From positions 2,589,501-2,653,500 of the forward strand of contig NZ_QFFF01000001.1 in the NCBI RefSeq assembly GCF_003129465.1: a stretch of DNA of 64,000 nt, given 5' to 3'. Numbering within the stretch: the first letter of the stretch is position 1; each line of letters starts with the position of its first letter. The translations under genes were made by a program, and so were the position numbers. The notes beneath the pieces were generated by a model. That model worked only from the letters and a program-made list of their open reading frames with translations, was not told the origin of the DNA and searched no databases. This document shows, piece by piece, positions 54,089-62,842 of the stretch. This DNA is from Sphingosinicella humi (lineage in GTDB: Bacteria; Pseudomonadota; Alphaproteobacteria; Sphingomonadales; Sphingomonadaceae).

Positions 54089-56146
54089 ATGCGGCCCGAT
54101 ATTCTCAATCCGATCTTCGCTGAAGTGGAGGTGCTGAAGGGCATCGGCCCGGCGCTCGCCAAGCCGCTGAAGCGGCTGGGGCTGGAGCGTGTCGTCGACA
54201 TCCTCTTCCACCTGCCGGTGAACTGGATCGACCGGAAGCGGGTCGAGATCGTCGATCAGGCCGATGCCGGGCGGGTGGTGACGGTGGAGGTGACGCCCGT
54301 CGACTATCGGCAGGGCGGGCCGCGCGGGCCGTTTCGGGTGCACGCCACCGACAAGGCCGGCAATTATCTCAGCCTCGTCTACTTCAACAATCCGGGCTGG
54401 GCGAAGAAGCAGCTCAAGATCGGCGAGCCGCGCGTCGTCTCCGGGCGGATGGACCTGTACGGGCAGGAATTGCAGATCGTCCATCCGGACTATGTGCTGC
54501 CGCCGGACGAGGCCGCGACCTTGCCGGAAAGCGAGCCCGTCTATCCGTTGTCGGAAGGGCTCACCAACAATCGCATGGGCCATCTGGCCGCCCAGGCGCT
54601 ATCGCGGGTGCCGGAGCTCGCCGAATGGGTGGAACCGAGCGTGCTCGAACGGCGAGGCTGGCCAAGCTGGTCGGAAGCTCTGTCGATGGCGCACCGCATG
54701 CGTCAGGCAGGCCAGGCGCGCGAGCGGCTCGCCTATGACGAAATCTTTGCCAACCAACTCGCCTTGATGCTGGTCCGCGCCTCATCGAGGAAGCGCAAAG
54801 GCGTGCCGCTGAGGGGCGACCGGCGGCTACGGGACATGCTGAAGCTTCCCTATGCGCCCACCGGGGCCCAGGCGCGCGCCATCGCCGAGATCGAGGGCGA
54901 TCTCCAGCAGGAAATGCCGATGCTCCGGCTGCTCCAGGGCGATGTCGGATCGGGCAAGACATTGGTGGCGTTGAAGGCATTGCTGATCGCCGTGGAAGCC
55001 GGCGCGCAGGGGGCGTTGCTGGCGCCGACCGAAATCCTTGCCCGCCAGCATTTCGACACTTTGTCGCGCCAACTCGCTGGGCTTCCGGTCAACGTCGCCA
55101 TCCTCACCGGGCGCGAGAAGGGCAAAGCGCGCGAGGCGACCCTGATGGGCCTCGCCGACGGCTCGATCGACATCCTCGTCGGCACCCACGCCATCTTCCA
55201 GCAACATGTCACCTACAAGCGGCTTGGCCTCGCCGTGGTGGACGAGCAGCATCGCTTCGGCGTCGCGCAGAGGATGATGCTGGCGGAAAAGGCGGTGCGG
55301 CCGCCGCACCTCCTCGTCATGACTGCCACGCCTATCCCGCGAACGCTGACGCTGACCCATTATGGCGAGATGGACGTCAGCCGACTCGACGAGATGCCGC
55401 CCGGCCGCCAGCCGATCGAGACCCGCGTGCTGAGCGCGGAGCGGCTGCCCGAGGTGGTCGAAGCGCTCGGCCGTCACATCGCTGCGGGCAAACAGGCCTA
55501 TTGGGTCTGTCCGCTGGTCGAGGAGAGCGAGGCCTCGGACCAGGCCGCCGCCGAGGATCGCGCCCAGACGCTCCGCCTCCGCTTCGGCGACCGCATCGGC
55601 CTCGTCCACGGCCGAATGAAGGGGCCGGAGAAGGATGCGGTGATGGAGCGGTTCCAGCGCGGCGAGCTCTCCGTGCTGGTCGCCACTACCGTCATCGAGG
55701 TCGGCGTCGACGTTCCCAACGCCACCTTGATGATCGTCGAAGGCGCCGATCGCTTCGGCTTGGCCCAGCTCCACCAGCTAAGGGGTAGGGTAGGCCGTGG
55801 CGACCAGCGCTCGGTCTGCCTGCTGCTGCGCGGCAACAGTCTCAGCGAGACGGCGCGCGCCCGCCTCGCTCTGATGCGCGAAACCAATGACGGCTTTCGT
55901 ATCGCCGAGGAGGATCTGCGCTTGCGCGGTGCCGGCGAAATCCTCGGCACGCGGCAGTCGGGCGAGGCTCAGTTCCGTCTCGCCAGTCCCGAACAGATCG
56001 CGGAGCTCGCCCAGACTGCGATGGACGATGCCCGCCTCCTCGTCGACCGCGACGGCGGCCTCGAAGGCCCGCGCGGCAAGGCGGCGCGAACCCTGCTCTA
56101 TTTGTTCGAGCGCGACGCGGCCGTGGGACTGCTGCGCTCGGGATAA
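54089..56146 (+). CDS. recG: ATP-dependent DNA helicase RecG
   Basis: RecG remodels stalled forks and Holliday junctions. The 685-residue protein has the wedge/OB domain (LKGIGPALAKPLKRLGL near the start). The motor domains have Walker A QGDVGSGKTLVALKA, the DEQHRFGVAQR box, [10 protein letters not shown] and [26 protein letters not shown] and RLRGAGEILGTRQSG follow near the end. I start at the ATG at 54089; a TTG 24 bases earlier is less likely. sdhE diverges 68 bases upstream, and a palindromic repeat follows the stop. Confidence 0.96.
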   Translation: MRPDILNPIFAEVEVLKGIGPALAKPLKRLGLERVVDILFHLPVNWIDRKRVEIVDQADAGRVVTVEVTPVDYRQGGPRGPFRVHATDKAGNYLSLVYFNNPGWAKKQLKIGEPRVVSGRMDLYGQELQIVHPDYVLPPDEAATLPESEPVYPLSEGLTNNRMGHLAAQALSRVPELAEWVEPSVLERRGWPSWSEALSMAHRMRQAGQARERLAYDEIFANQLALMLVRASSRKRKGVPLRGDRRLRDMLKLPYAPTGAQARAIAEIEGDLQQEMPMLRLLQGDVGSGKTLVALKALLIAVEAGAQGALLAPTEILARQHFDTLSRQLAGLPVNVAILTGREKGKAREATLMGLADGSIDILVGTHAIFQQHVTYKRLGLAVVDEQHRFGVAQRMMLAEKAVRPPHLLVMTATPIPRTLTLTHYGEMDVSRLDEMPPGRQPIETRVLSAERLPEVVEALGRHIAAGKQAYWVCPLVEESEASDQAAAEDRAQTLRLRFGDRIGLVHGRMKGPEKDAVMERFQRGELSVLVATTVIEVGVDVPNATLMIVEGADRFGLAQLHQLRGRVGRGDQRSVCLLLRGNSLSETARARLALMRETNDGFRIAEEDLRLRGAGEILGTRQSGEAQFRLASPEQIAELAQTAMDDARLLVDRDGGLEGPRGKAARTLLYLFERDAAVGLLRSG

Positions 56147-56151
56147 CAGCC

Positions 56152-56235
56152 GTCATTGCGACCCCGGCGAAAGCCGGGGAAGCAATCCAGCCTCGTAGGT
56201 CTGGATTGCCGCGTCGCTCCGCTCCTCGCAATGAC
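56152..56235. repeat. Intergenic palindromic repeat (REP-like), copy 2
   Basis: Opens GTCATTGCGA and closes CTCGCAATGAC like copy 1 at 10357-10430, with inner arms GAAGCAATCCAG and CTGGATTGCC. It fills the gap between convergent recG and tyrS. Confidence 0.85.
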
Positions 56236-56240
56236 AACGA

Positions 56241-57470
56241 TCAGCGTGTCAGGAGGCCGTGCTTTTTCTTGCCGAGGCTGAGCTTCAGCGGTTCGTCGGT
56301 CTCCAGCACGATCGTGAAGGTCGGGTCGGAGATCACGACATTGTTGAGCCGCACGGCGCCTTCGCCGATCTTGCGCCGAGCCTCGCCGTTCGAGGCGGCG
56401 AAGCCGAGCACGGTCAGGGCCTGGACGATGCCGAGCCCATCGCCCTGCACCCTCAGCGTCGGCAGGGAGTCTCCCGCCGCGCCTTGCTCGAACGTCCTAC
56501 GCGCCGTCTCCGCCGCCTCGGTTGCCGCGGCCTCACCGTGCGCCATCGCTGTGGCGAGGTCAGCCAGCACCTTCTTCGCCTCGTTGATTTCGCTCCCCTG
56601 GAGCGACTCCAGCCGCGCGACTTCGTCCACCGGCAGGTCGGTGAAGAGCCTCAGGAAGCGCCCCACATCGGCGTCCTGCGTGTTCCGCCAGAACTGCCAA
56701 TAATCATAGGGCGGCAGCTGGTCCGCGTTGAGCCACACCGCGCCCGACATGGTCTTGCCCATCTTGCCGCCGTCGGCGGTGGTGATGAGCGGCGTCGTCA
56801 CGCCATAGACTTGCGTCCCGTCGGCGCGGCGGGCGAGCTCGACGCCGTTGACGATATTGCCCCACTGGTCCGATCCGCCGAGCTGCAGCCGGCACCCGGC
56901 GCGGCGCGACAGCTCCAGGAAGTCATAGGCCTGGAGAATCATATAGTTGAATTCGAGGAAGGAGAGCGACTGCTCCCGATCGAGCCTCAGCTTGACGCTG
57001 TCGAAGGTCAGCATCCGGTTGATCGAGAAATGCTGCCCCACCTCCCGAAGGAAGGGGATATATTCGAGGGCGTCCAGCCATTCCGCATTGTCGAGCATGA
57101 TCGCGTCGGTCGGCCCGTCGCCGAAGGTCAGGAAATTCTCGAACACCCGCTTGATCGAGGCGACGTTGGCCGCGATCGTCTCCTCGGTCATCAGCTTCCT
57201 CGCTTCGTCCTTGAAGCTTGGATCCCCGATCTTGCCGGTGCCGCCGCCCATCAGCACGATGGGCTTGTGCCCCGCCTGCTGGAGCCGGCGCAGCAGCATG
57301 ATCTGGACCAGGCTGCCGACATGGAGCGAGGGCGCGGTCGGGTCGAAGCCGATATAGCCCGGCACGATCTCCTTCGTCGCCAAGGCATCTAGGCCCTCGG
57401 CGTCGGTCAACTGGTGGATATAGCCGCGCTCGTCGAGTAGGCGGAGGAGATCGGACTTGTACTGGCTCAT
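56241..57470 (-). CDS. tyrS: Tyrosyl-tRNA synthetase
   Basis: A 409-residue class I synthetase charging tRNA-Tyr. Visible are the HIGH-type motif [12 protein letters not shown] (HVGS at residues 50-53), the tyrosine pocket [17 protein letters not shown] and [10 protein letters not shown]. The KMSKS-type loop [10 protein letters not shown] lies near residue 235. A C-terminal S4 domain ends [26 protein letters not shown]. It belongs to the TyrRS group with KMGK-type loops. DOMON-like and muramidase genes diverge upstream. Confidence 0.96.
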   Translation of the reverse strand: MSQYKSDLLRLLDERGYIHQLTDAEGLDALATKEIVPGYIGFDPTAPSLHVGSLVQIMLLRRLQQAGHKPIVLMGGGTGKIGDPSFKDEARKLMTEETIAANVASIKRVFENFLTFGDGPTDAIMLDNAEWLDALEYIPFLREVGQHFSINRMLTFDSVKLRLDREQSLSFLEFNYMILQAYDFLELSRRAGCRLQLGGSDQWGNIVNGVELARRADGTQVYGVTTPLITTADGGKMGKTMSGAVWLNADQLPPYDYWQFWRNTQDADVGRFLRLFTDLPVDEVARLESLQGSEINEAKKVLADLATAMAHGEAAATEAAETARRTFEQGAAGDSLPTLRVQGDGLGIVQALTVLGFAASNGEARRKIGEGAVRLNNVVISDPTFTIVLETDEPLKLSLGKKKHGLLTR

Positions 57471-57529
57471 GAGGCGTGCGGTTACATGGCGGATTTGAGG
57501 CTGGCAATCGGGCTGGTGACGGAGGCGGC

Positions 57530-58057
57530 ATGCGCGTCGCGCTGAGGGTTCATCCAGACACGCCCTCCAATGCCGTGTCTCGCATCGAAGTGGAGGTAGA
57601 ATCTACGAACCCCGGGAAGCTGGCGTTGCACTATCGCGTCACAGGCGAAATAGGCGAGATCCTGCTGCCGCCTCCGGCCGCGTCGACCCGAGCGGACGAT
57701 CTGTGGCAGCATAGCTGCTTCGAAGCTTTCCTTCGCGACACATCGGGTACCGGCTATCACGAATTCAACTTCGCGCCGTCGACGCAATGGGCCGCCTATC
57801 GCTTCAAGGACTATCGGGAGGGGAGGAGCCTTGCCGCGGTGACTGCCCCGATTATCGGGGCCCGCGCGGATGTCGGATGCTACGAATTGCAGGCGACGCT
57901 GGCTTGGGCGGGACCTGCGCGAATGGGGCTCTCGGCCGTTATCGAGGAGCGGTCTGGCCGCAAATCCTATTGGGCGCTGGCGCATCCTCCCGGCGACCCG
58001 GATTTTCATCATTCCGATTGCTTTGCACTCCAACTCCCGCCAGCAGTTCGACCATGA
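57530..58057 (+). CDS. DOMON-like domain protein
   Basis: A 175-residue protein whose sequence is a single DOMON-like beta-sandwich: GELLP-type strands such as [26 protein letters not shown], then [17 protein letters not shown]. Such domains bind haem or sugar in other settings. Here no signal peptide is evident, so it may be cytosolic. The ATG at 57530 follows a GGAGG site; longer frames lack family resemblance. It overlaps the start of the NamZ-type gene (ATGA), which suggests joint function in cell-wall sugar handling. Confidence 0.85.
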   Translation: MRVALRVHPDTPSNAVSRIEVEVESTNPGKLALHYRVTGEIGEILLPPPAASTRADDLWQHSCFEAFLRDTSGTGYHEFNFAPSTQWAAYRFKDYREGRSLAAVTAPIIGARADVGCYELQATLAWAGPARMGLSAVIEERSGRKSYWALAHPPGDPDFHHSDCFALQLPPAVRP

Positions 58058-59259
58058 AATTCGGTATCGACCGCCTCCTCGCCGATCCGGCCCTGCGCGC
58101 GCCGCTGGAGGGCAAGCGCGTGGCGCTGCTCGCCCATCCCGCATCAGTGACGGAATATCTGACCCATTCGCTCGACGCCCTCGCCGCGTCGGGTGACATC
58201 AAGCTCAGTGCCGCCTTCGGGCCGCAGCACGGCCTGCGCGGCGACAAGCAGGATAATATGATGGAGTCGCCGGACTATAACGACCCGGCGCACGGCATCC
58301 CCGTCTTCAGCCTCTATGGCGAGGTCCGACGCCCCACCGGCCAGGCGATGGGCACGTTCGATATCCTGCTCGTCGACCTGCAGGACCTTGGCTGCCGCAT
58401 CTACACCTTCATCACGACCCTGCTCTACGTCCTCGAGGCGGCGGCCGAGCATGGCAAGGAAGTGTGGGTGCTCGATCGCCCCAACCCCGCCGGACGCCCG
58501 GTCGAGGGGCTCACGCTCCGCCCCGGCTGGGAGAGCTTCGTCGGCGCCGGGCCGATGCCGATGCGCCACGGCCTGACATTGGGCGAGCTGGGTCTCTGGT
58601 TCGTGGACGAGATGAAGCTCGACGTCGCCTATCGCGTCATCGAGATGGAAGGTTATGAGCCCGATGCGGCGCCCGGCCATGGCTGGCCGCTGGAGGAGCG
58701 CATCTGGATCAATCCCAGCCCCAACGCCCCGAACGTCAACATGGCCCGCGCCTATGCCGGCACGGTGATGCTCGAGGGCACGACCTTGTCCGAGGGGAGG
58801 GGCACGACCCGCCCGCTGGAGCTGTTCGGCGCGCCCGATATCGACGCCAAGGCGGTGATCGCCGAGATGCGGTCGCTCGCGCCGGAGTGGCTGCGGGGCT
58901 GCATCCTTCGCGACTGCTGGTTCGAGCCGACCTTCCACAAGCATGTCGGCAAGCTCTGCAACGGCGTCCACATCCACGCCGAGGGTCCGCGTTACGACCA
59001 CGGCGCCTTCAAACCCTGGCGGCTCCAGGCGCTCGCCTTCAAGGCGATCCGCCGTCTCTATCCGGATTATCCGCTCTGGCGCGACTTCCCGTACGAATAT
59101 GAGTTCGACAAGCTCGCCATCGATGTCATCAACGGCGGCCCGGCTCTCCGCGAGTGGGTCGACGACGCGGCCGCGACGCCGGAAGACCTGGAGGCGCTGA
59201 CCTTGCCGGACGAGTGCGCCTGGTTGGAAGAACGGCGGCCCTATCTGCGCTATCCATGA
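58054..59259 (+). CDS. namZ: Exo-beta-N-acetylmuramidase NamZ family (DUF1343)
   Basis: A 401-residue DUF1343 protein. NamZ from Bacillus releases terminal N-acetylmuramic acid from glycan fragments. Matching text includes GKRVALLAHPASVT, FGPQHGLRGDKQDNM, FDILLVDLQDLGCRIYTFIT and VLDRPNPAGRPVEG. No signal peptide is present, so it may work on imported fragments or be exported another way. It is coupled to the DOMON-like gene upstream and the sulfotransferase gene downstream by 4-base overlaps. Confidence 0.9.
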   Translation: MKFGIDRLLADPALRAPLEGKRVALLAHPASVTEYLTHSLDALAASGDIKLSAAFGPQHGLRGDKQDNMMESPDYNDPAHGIPVFSLYGEVRRPTGQAMGTFDILLVDLQDLGCRIYTFITTLLYVLEAAAEHGKEVWVLDRPNPAGRPVEGLTLRPGWESFVGAGPMPMRHGLTLGELGLWFVDEMKLDVAYRVIEMEGYEPDAAPGHGWPLEERIWINPSPNAPNVNMARAYAGTVMLEGTTLSEGRGTTRPLELFGAPDIDAKAVIAEMRSLAPEWLRGCILRDCWFEPTFHKHVGKLCNGVHIHAEGPRYDHGAFKPWRLQALAFKAIRRLYPDYPLWRDFPYEYEFDKLAIDVINGGPALREWVDDAAATPEDLEALTLPDECAWLEERRPYLRYP

Positions 59260-60722
59260 CCGCCGAGACGCCCGAAACGCTGCTCAGGCGCGCCACCGAC
59301 CTGCAACGGGCCGGGCGGGTTCAGGACGCCATCGCGGCTTATGAGCAGCTGCTGGCCTTGCGGCCGGACATTCCGGCAGGCTGGTACAATCTGGGGTACC
59401 TCCAACGCTGGGCGGGGCGGTTCGAAGAGTCGCTGGTTTCCTATCAGCGCGCCCTGGACCATGGTGTCAGCCAGCCGGAGGAGGTCCATCTCAACCGGGG
59501 CGTCATCCTCGCCGATCATCTCGCCCGGAGCGATGCCGCCGAGGCGGAGCTGAAGGCCGCGCTGGCGCTCAATCCGCGCTACGTTCCCGCTTGGCTCAAC
59601 CTCGGCAATCTCCACGAAGATCGCGGCCTGCGGGTCGAGGCGCGGGAGGCCTATGAGCAAGTGCTGGCGCTGGAGCCCGACCACGCGCTGGCGCTGACGC
59701 GGCTGGCCGGCCTGACGAGGGCTGCAGGTCCCGACGATCCAATGATCGATCGACTGAGGCAAGCGATCGCCCGCCCTGGCGTAAGCGCCGTCGATCGGGC
59801 GGATCTCGGCTTCGCGCTGGGTCAGGCGCTCGACGCCGCCGGAGCCTATGACGAGGCTTTCGCCGCCTATGGCGACGCCAATGCCGCCAGCCGTGCCAGC
59901 GCCGGCGCGCCCGTGCGCTACGACGCAGCGGCAGTGGAGAGCCTGATCGATCGTCTCATTGAGGCCTTCCCCGCACCGGCCGCGCGAGGTCAAGGCGAGA
60001 CCGGCGCGCCGCTCTTCATCTGCGGGATGTTCCGGTCCGGCTCGACCCTGACTGAGCAGATCCTGGCGAGCCACAGCCAGGTGACTGCCGGTGGGGAGCT
60101 GAACCTGCTGCCGACCCTCATTCAGCGGGAGCTTCAGCCTTATCCGGAGGCGGCGGCGGAGGCCGGTCCCGAGAAGCTCGAACGCCTGCGCCGCGATTAT
60201 TTGGAGCGGCTCCGTGCCATCCATCCCGACGCCGGTCTCGTCACCGACAAGCGGCCCGACAATTTCCTCCATATCGGCCTCATCAAGGCGCTGTTTCCGG
60301 ACGCCCGGATCGTCCACACCCGCCGGGAACCGCTCGACAACATCCTGTCGATCTACTTCCTCCACCTCGACCACAGCATGCCCTATGCGCTCGACCTCAT
60401 GGACACGGCCCATTGGCACGGCCAGTACCGCCGCCTGATGGCGCACTGGAAGGCGCTCTATCCGAAGGACATTTACGACCTCGATTATGAGGCCCTGGTC
60501 GCCGAGCCGCGTCCCACCATCGAGCGCCTTCTTGGCTTTTGCGGCCTCGAATGGAAGGAGTCCTGCCTCTCCTTCCATGAGGCGAACACGGCCGTCAGGA
60601 CGGCAAGCGTCTGGCAGGTGCGCCAGCCCATCTACCGCCGCTCAGCCGGACGGTGGCGGAATTATGAGGCGCACCTCGGTAACGTGCGAGCGGCCCTAGA
60701 GGGCGAACAAGGGGAGCGCTGA
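59256..60722 (+). CDS. TPR-sulfotransferase fusion protein
   Basis: A 488-residue protein. The N-terminal half (about 8-170) has TPR repeats such as AGRVQDAIAAYEQLLALRPD and GWYNLGYLQRWAGRFEESLVSY. The C-terminal half is a sulfotransferase domain with the PAPS loop ICGMFRSGSTLTEQIL (about 254-269) and VTDKRPDNFLHIGLIKALFPDARIVHTRR. This fusion family is common in alphaproteobacteria and is probably cytosolic; the substrate is unknown. The ATG overlaps the NamZ gene stop. A strong hairpin overlaps its own stop. Confidence 0.9.
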   Translation: MTAETPETLLRRATDLQRAGRVQDAIAAYEQLLALRPDIPAGWYNLGYLQRWAGRFEESLVSYQRALDHGVSQPEEVHLNRGVILADHLARSDAAEAELKAALALNPRYVPAWLNLGNLHEDRGLRVEAREAYEQVLALEPDHALALTRLAGLTRAAGPDDPMIDRLRQAIARPGVSAVDRADLGFALGQALDAAGAYDEAFAAYGDANAASRASAGAPVRYDAAAVESLIDRLIEAFPAPAARGQGETGAPLFICGMFRSGSTLTEQILASHSQVTAGGELNLLPTLIQRELQPYPEAAAEAGPEKLERLRRDYLERLRAIHPDAGLVTDKRPDNFLHIGLIKALFPDARIVHTRREPLDNILSIYFLHLDHSMPYALDLMDTAHWHGQYRRLMAHWKALYPKDIYDLDYEALVAEPRPTIERLLGFCGLEWKESCLSFHEANTAVRTASVWQVRQPIYRRSAGRWRNYEAHLGNVRAALEGEQGER

Positions 60723-60747
60723 CCCGGTTCGGGCGCGCTCCCTTGTT
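60706..60747. terminator. Bidirectional terminator after the TPR-sulfotransferase gene
   Basis: AACAAGGGGAGCGC (60706-60719) pairs with GCGCTCCCTTGTT (60735-60747), with one bulged base. It overlaps the sulfotransferase stop and lies just after the convergent amidohydrolase stop. There is no long T run, so the type is less certain. Confidence 0.55.
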
Positions 60748-60748
60748 G

Positions 60749-62767
60749 TCAGGGGGCGGCGGTTACGATCCGCGGCGCGGGCGCAAACGGCTTGATCCCG
60801 AAATGGGGATAGATTTCGCTCGGGAAATAGACGGTGCCGTTCGCCACCACCATGGAGATGGACTTCACCGCCTTGAGATCCTTGGTCGGGTCGCCGGGCA
60901 CGAGGAAGAAGTCGGCCAGCTTGCCGTCTTCGATCGAGCCCAAGTCCTCGTCCTGCCCCAGATATTCGGCCATGCCGAGCGACGCCAGCCGCAGCACTTC
61001 CGGAGCAGTGTAGCCGGCGCGCTGGAACAGCTCGAGCTCGCGATGATAGGCGAAGGAGCCGCCCATGTCGGTCCCCGGCACCATGAAGATGCCGCGATCC
61101 TTCATCATTCGCACCGTCGCCATGATCTGGTCGAAGGCGCCTCGATATTTCTCGTCCTGTCCCGGCGCGGAGACGTCCGCCCAGGCTTCCTTCAGGCTGC
61201 GCTGCTGGCCGATCGGCATATGATCGTAAATGTCGGCGAAGCTCGGCGACACCTTGCCGTTGCGGCCGAGCAGCAGATTCTCGTGAATGGTGAGGGTCGG
61301 ATCGATGGAGACCTCGTTGCCGACCATCATGTCGAGCGTGCGCTGCACGGGCGCGCTGGAGAGATCGAGCGCGGGCAGCCGGTCCAGGGCCGTGAGGCGG
61401 AGGAGGGTGCGCGTATCCTCGCCCTCATCCAGGATCCAGCCGAGCACCAGCTGGTTGATATGGGTGAGTTCGTCGAAGCCCGCCTCGATCATCGCGTCGG
61501 CGTTGGAGAAGGCGGGGACGTGGCCGGCGACGTGCAATCCCAGCCGGTGCGCCTCCTTCACCAGGTCCGGCGCCCATTCCGGCGTCATCGAGTTGTAGAG
61601 CTTCACCTGATGGAAGCCGCGGGCCGCGTACCAGCGTACCTGATCGAGCGCCTGCTCCTTGGTCTCGACCAATTCGCCGGTCTGGGAGCTGAAGGGGCTC
61701 TTACCCTCGATGAAGCCGCTGCGGGTGATGCGGGGACCGGCGATCGTGCCGTCGCCGATGCGCTGGATCAGGCCGGCAAGCACGTCATTCTCGTTGCCCA
61801 TGTCGCGCACAGAGGTGATGCCGGCGGCAATGTTCAGCAGCGCGCCGCCCTGGGAGATATGGCCGTGCATTTCGTAAAGGCCGGGGACGAGCGTGCCGCC
61901 GTCGCCGTCGATCACCGTCTCGCCTTGCGTGACGGGGGCGTCGTTCGGCTGGACGCTGCTGATCCGGTCCTCGTGCCAGACGACGGCATAGGGGCCCTTG
62001 CGGGTCATGTCCTCGGCATCGAAGACGTAGACGTTGCGGATGCGGACCGGACCTTCGAAATCGTGCGCCGCTTCCTTCTGGATGCGGACGAAGCGATCGG
62101 TCGAGAGCTGTTCGGCATAATCGCGCAGCTTCTGGTCCGCCGCTTCATAGCCGGCGCGGATGACGGCGAAGCGGGGGCTCGCCAGCGCGAACAGATTGCC
62201 GTCCGCATCGAGCGCCAGGTAGCTGGGATTGAGATCGAGGCCGCTGAGCTCGTACATGGTCGCCGCCACCGGCCCGTCCGGACCTTCGAATGTCATCGTG
62301 TCACGCGCCGTAAGGCTGGCGGTGCCGCCCGGCAGCACCGGCAGGCTGCGATCCTCGTCGACGAGCAGGGCCTTGGCCACCAGCGCCAGCGACCAGGGGC
62401 TTCCATTCTGCGGCACGTAGAAGCGCGCCTCGGCCGTAGGACCTTGCCCCTCGCCGGTCGCGTCCCGCCACGTCGCCGAGCCGTCTTCGCGCGCGAAGCT
62501 TTCGTCGACCTTGTTGCCGAAGGTGGTCGCTCCTTCGATGTCCCAGCGGACGGGATAGCCGTCCGCGTCCAGCGCGATCGTCTCCGCGATGGTCGGGCCG
62601 CGGCCGTTATTCTTATAGTCGTAATCGATGGTGACGCGCTGGGCATCGACATCGGCCTTCAGGTGCCCGACATCGTTTCCGCCGGAGAGCACGCGATATT
62701 CGTGGACTTCGGCAAGGGCGGGCGACGCAGACAGCATCGTCGCGGCGAGAAGAAGATATTTCAGCAT
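60749..62767 (-). CDS. Exported amidohydrolase family protein
   Basis: A 672-residue protein. A signal peptide (MLKYLLLAATMLSASPALA, cleavage near residue 20) leads to an N-terminal beta-rich region of about 250 residues. An amidohydrolase domain follows, with the metal motif YEMHGHIS (about residues 296-302) and later HVAGHVPAF, ELTHINQLVLG and VPGTDMGGSF. The metal site is nearly complete, so it should be a periplasmic metal-dependent hydrolase, possibly a prolidase-like peptidase. I began at the ATG at 62767; an upstream frame extends 17 residues without a signal. Confidence 0.88.
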   Translation of the reverse strand: MLKYLLLAATMLSASPALAEVHEYRVLSGGNDVGHLKADVDAQRVTIDYDYKNNGRGPTIAETIALDADGYPVRWDIEGATTFGNKVDESFAREDGSATWRDATGEGQGPTAEARFYVPQNGSPWSLALVAKALLVDEDRSLPVLPGGTASLTARDTMTFEGPDGPVAATMYELSGLDLNPSYLALDADGNLFALASPRFAVIRAGYEAADQKLRDYAEQLSTDRFVRIQKEAAHDFEGPVRIRNVYVFDAEDMTRKGPYAVVWHEDRISSVQPNDAPVTQGETVIDGDGGTLVPGLYEMHGHISQGGALLNIAAGITSVRDMGNENDVLAGLIQRIGDGTIAGPRITRSGFIEGKSPFSSQTGELVETKEQALDQVRWYAARGFHQVKLYNSMTPEWAPDLVKEAHRLGLHVAGHVPAFSNADAMIEAGFDELTHINQLVLGWILDEGEDTRTLLRLTALDRLPALDLSSAPVQRTLDMMVGNEVSIDPTLTIHENLLLGRNGKVSPSFADIYDHMPIGQQRSLKEAWADVSAPGQDEKYRGAFDQIMATVRMMKDRGIFMVPGTDMGGSFAYHRELELFQRAGYTAPEVLRLASLGMAEYLGQDEDLGSIEDGKLADFFLVPGDPTKDLKAVKSISMVVANGTVYFPSEIYPHFGIKPFAPAPRIVTAAP

Positions 62768-62842
62768 TGAATGGCGCCCCCCTGGTTTTTTGGGAGCGAA
62801 ACGATGCCCGCCGCTCAAGCCGATGACAAGCTGCGGCTAACC

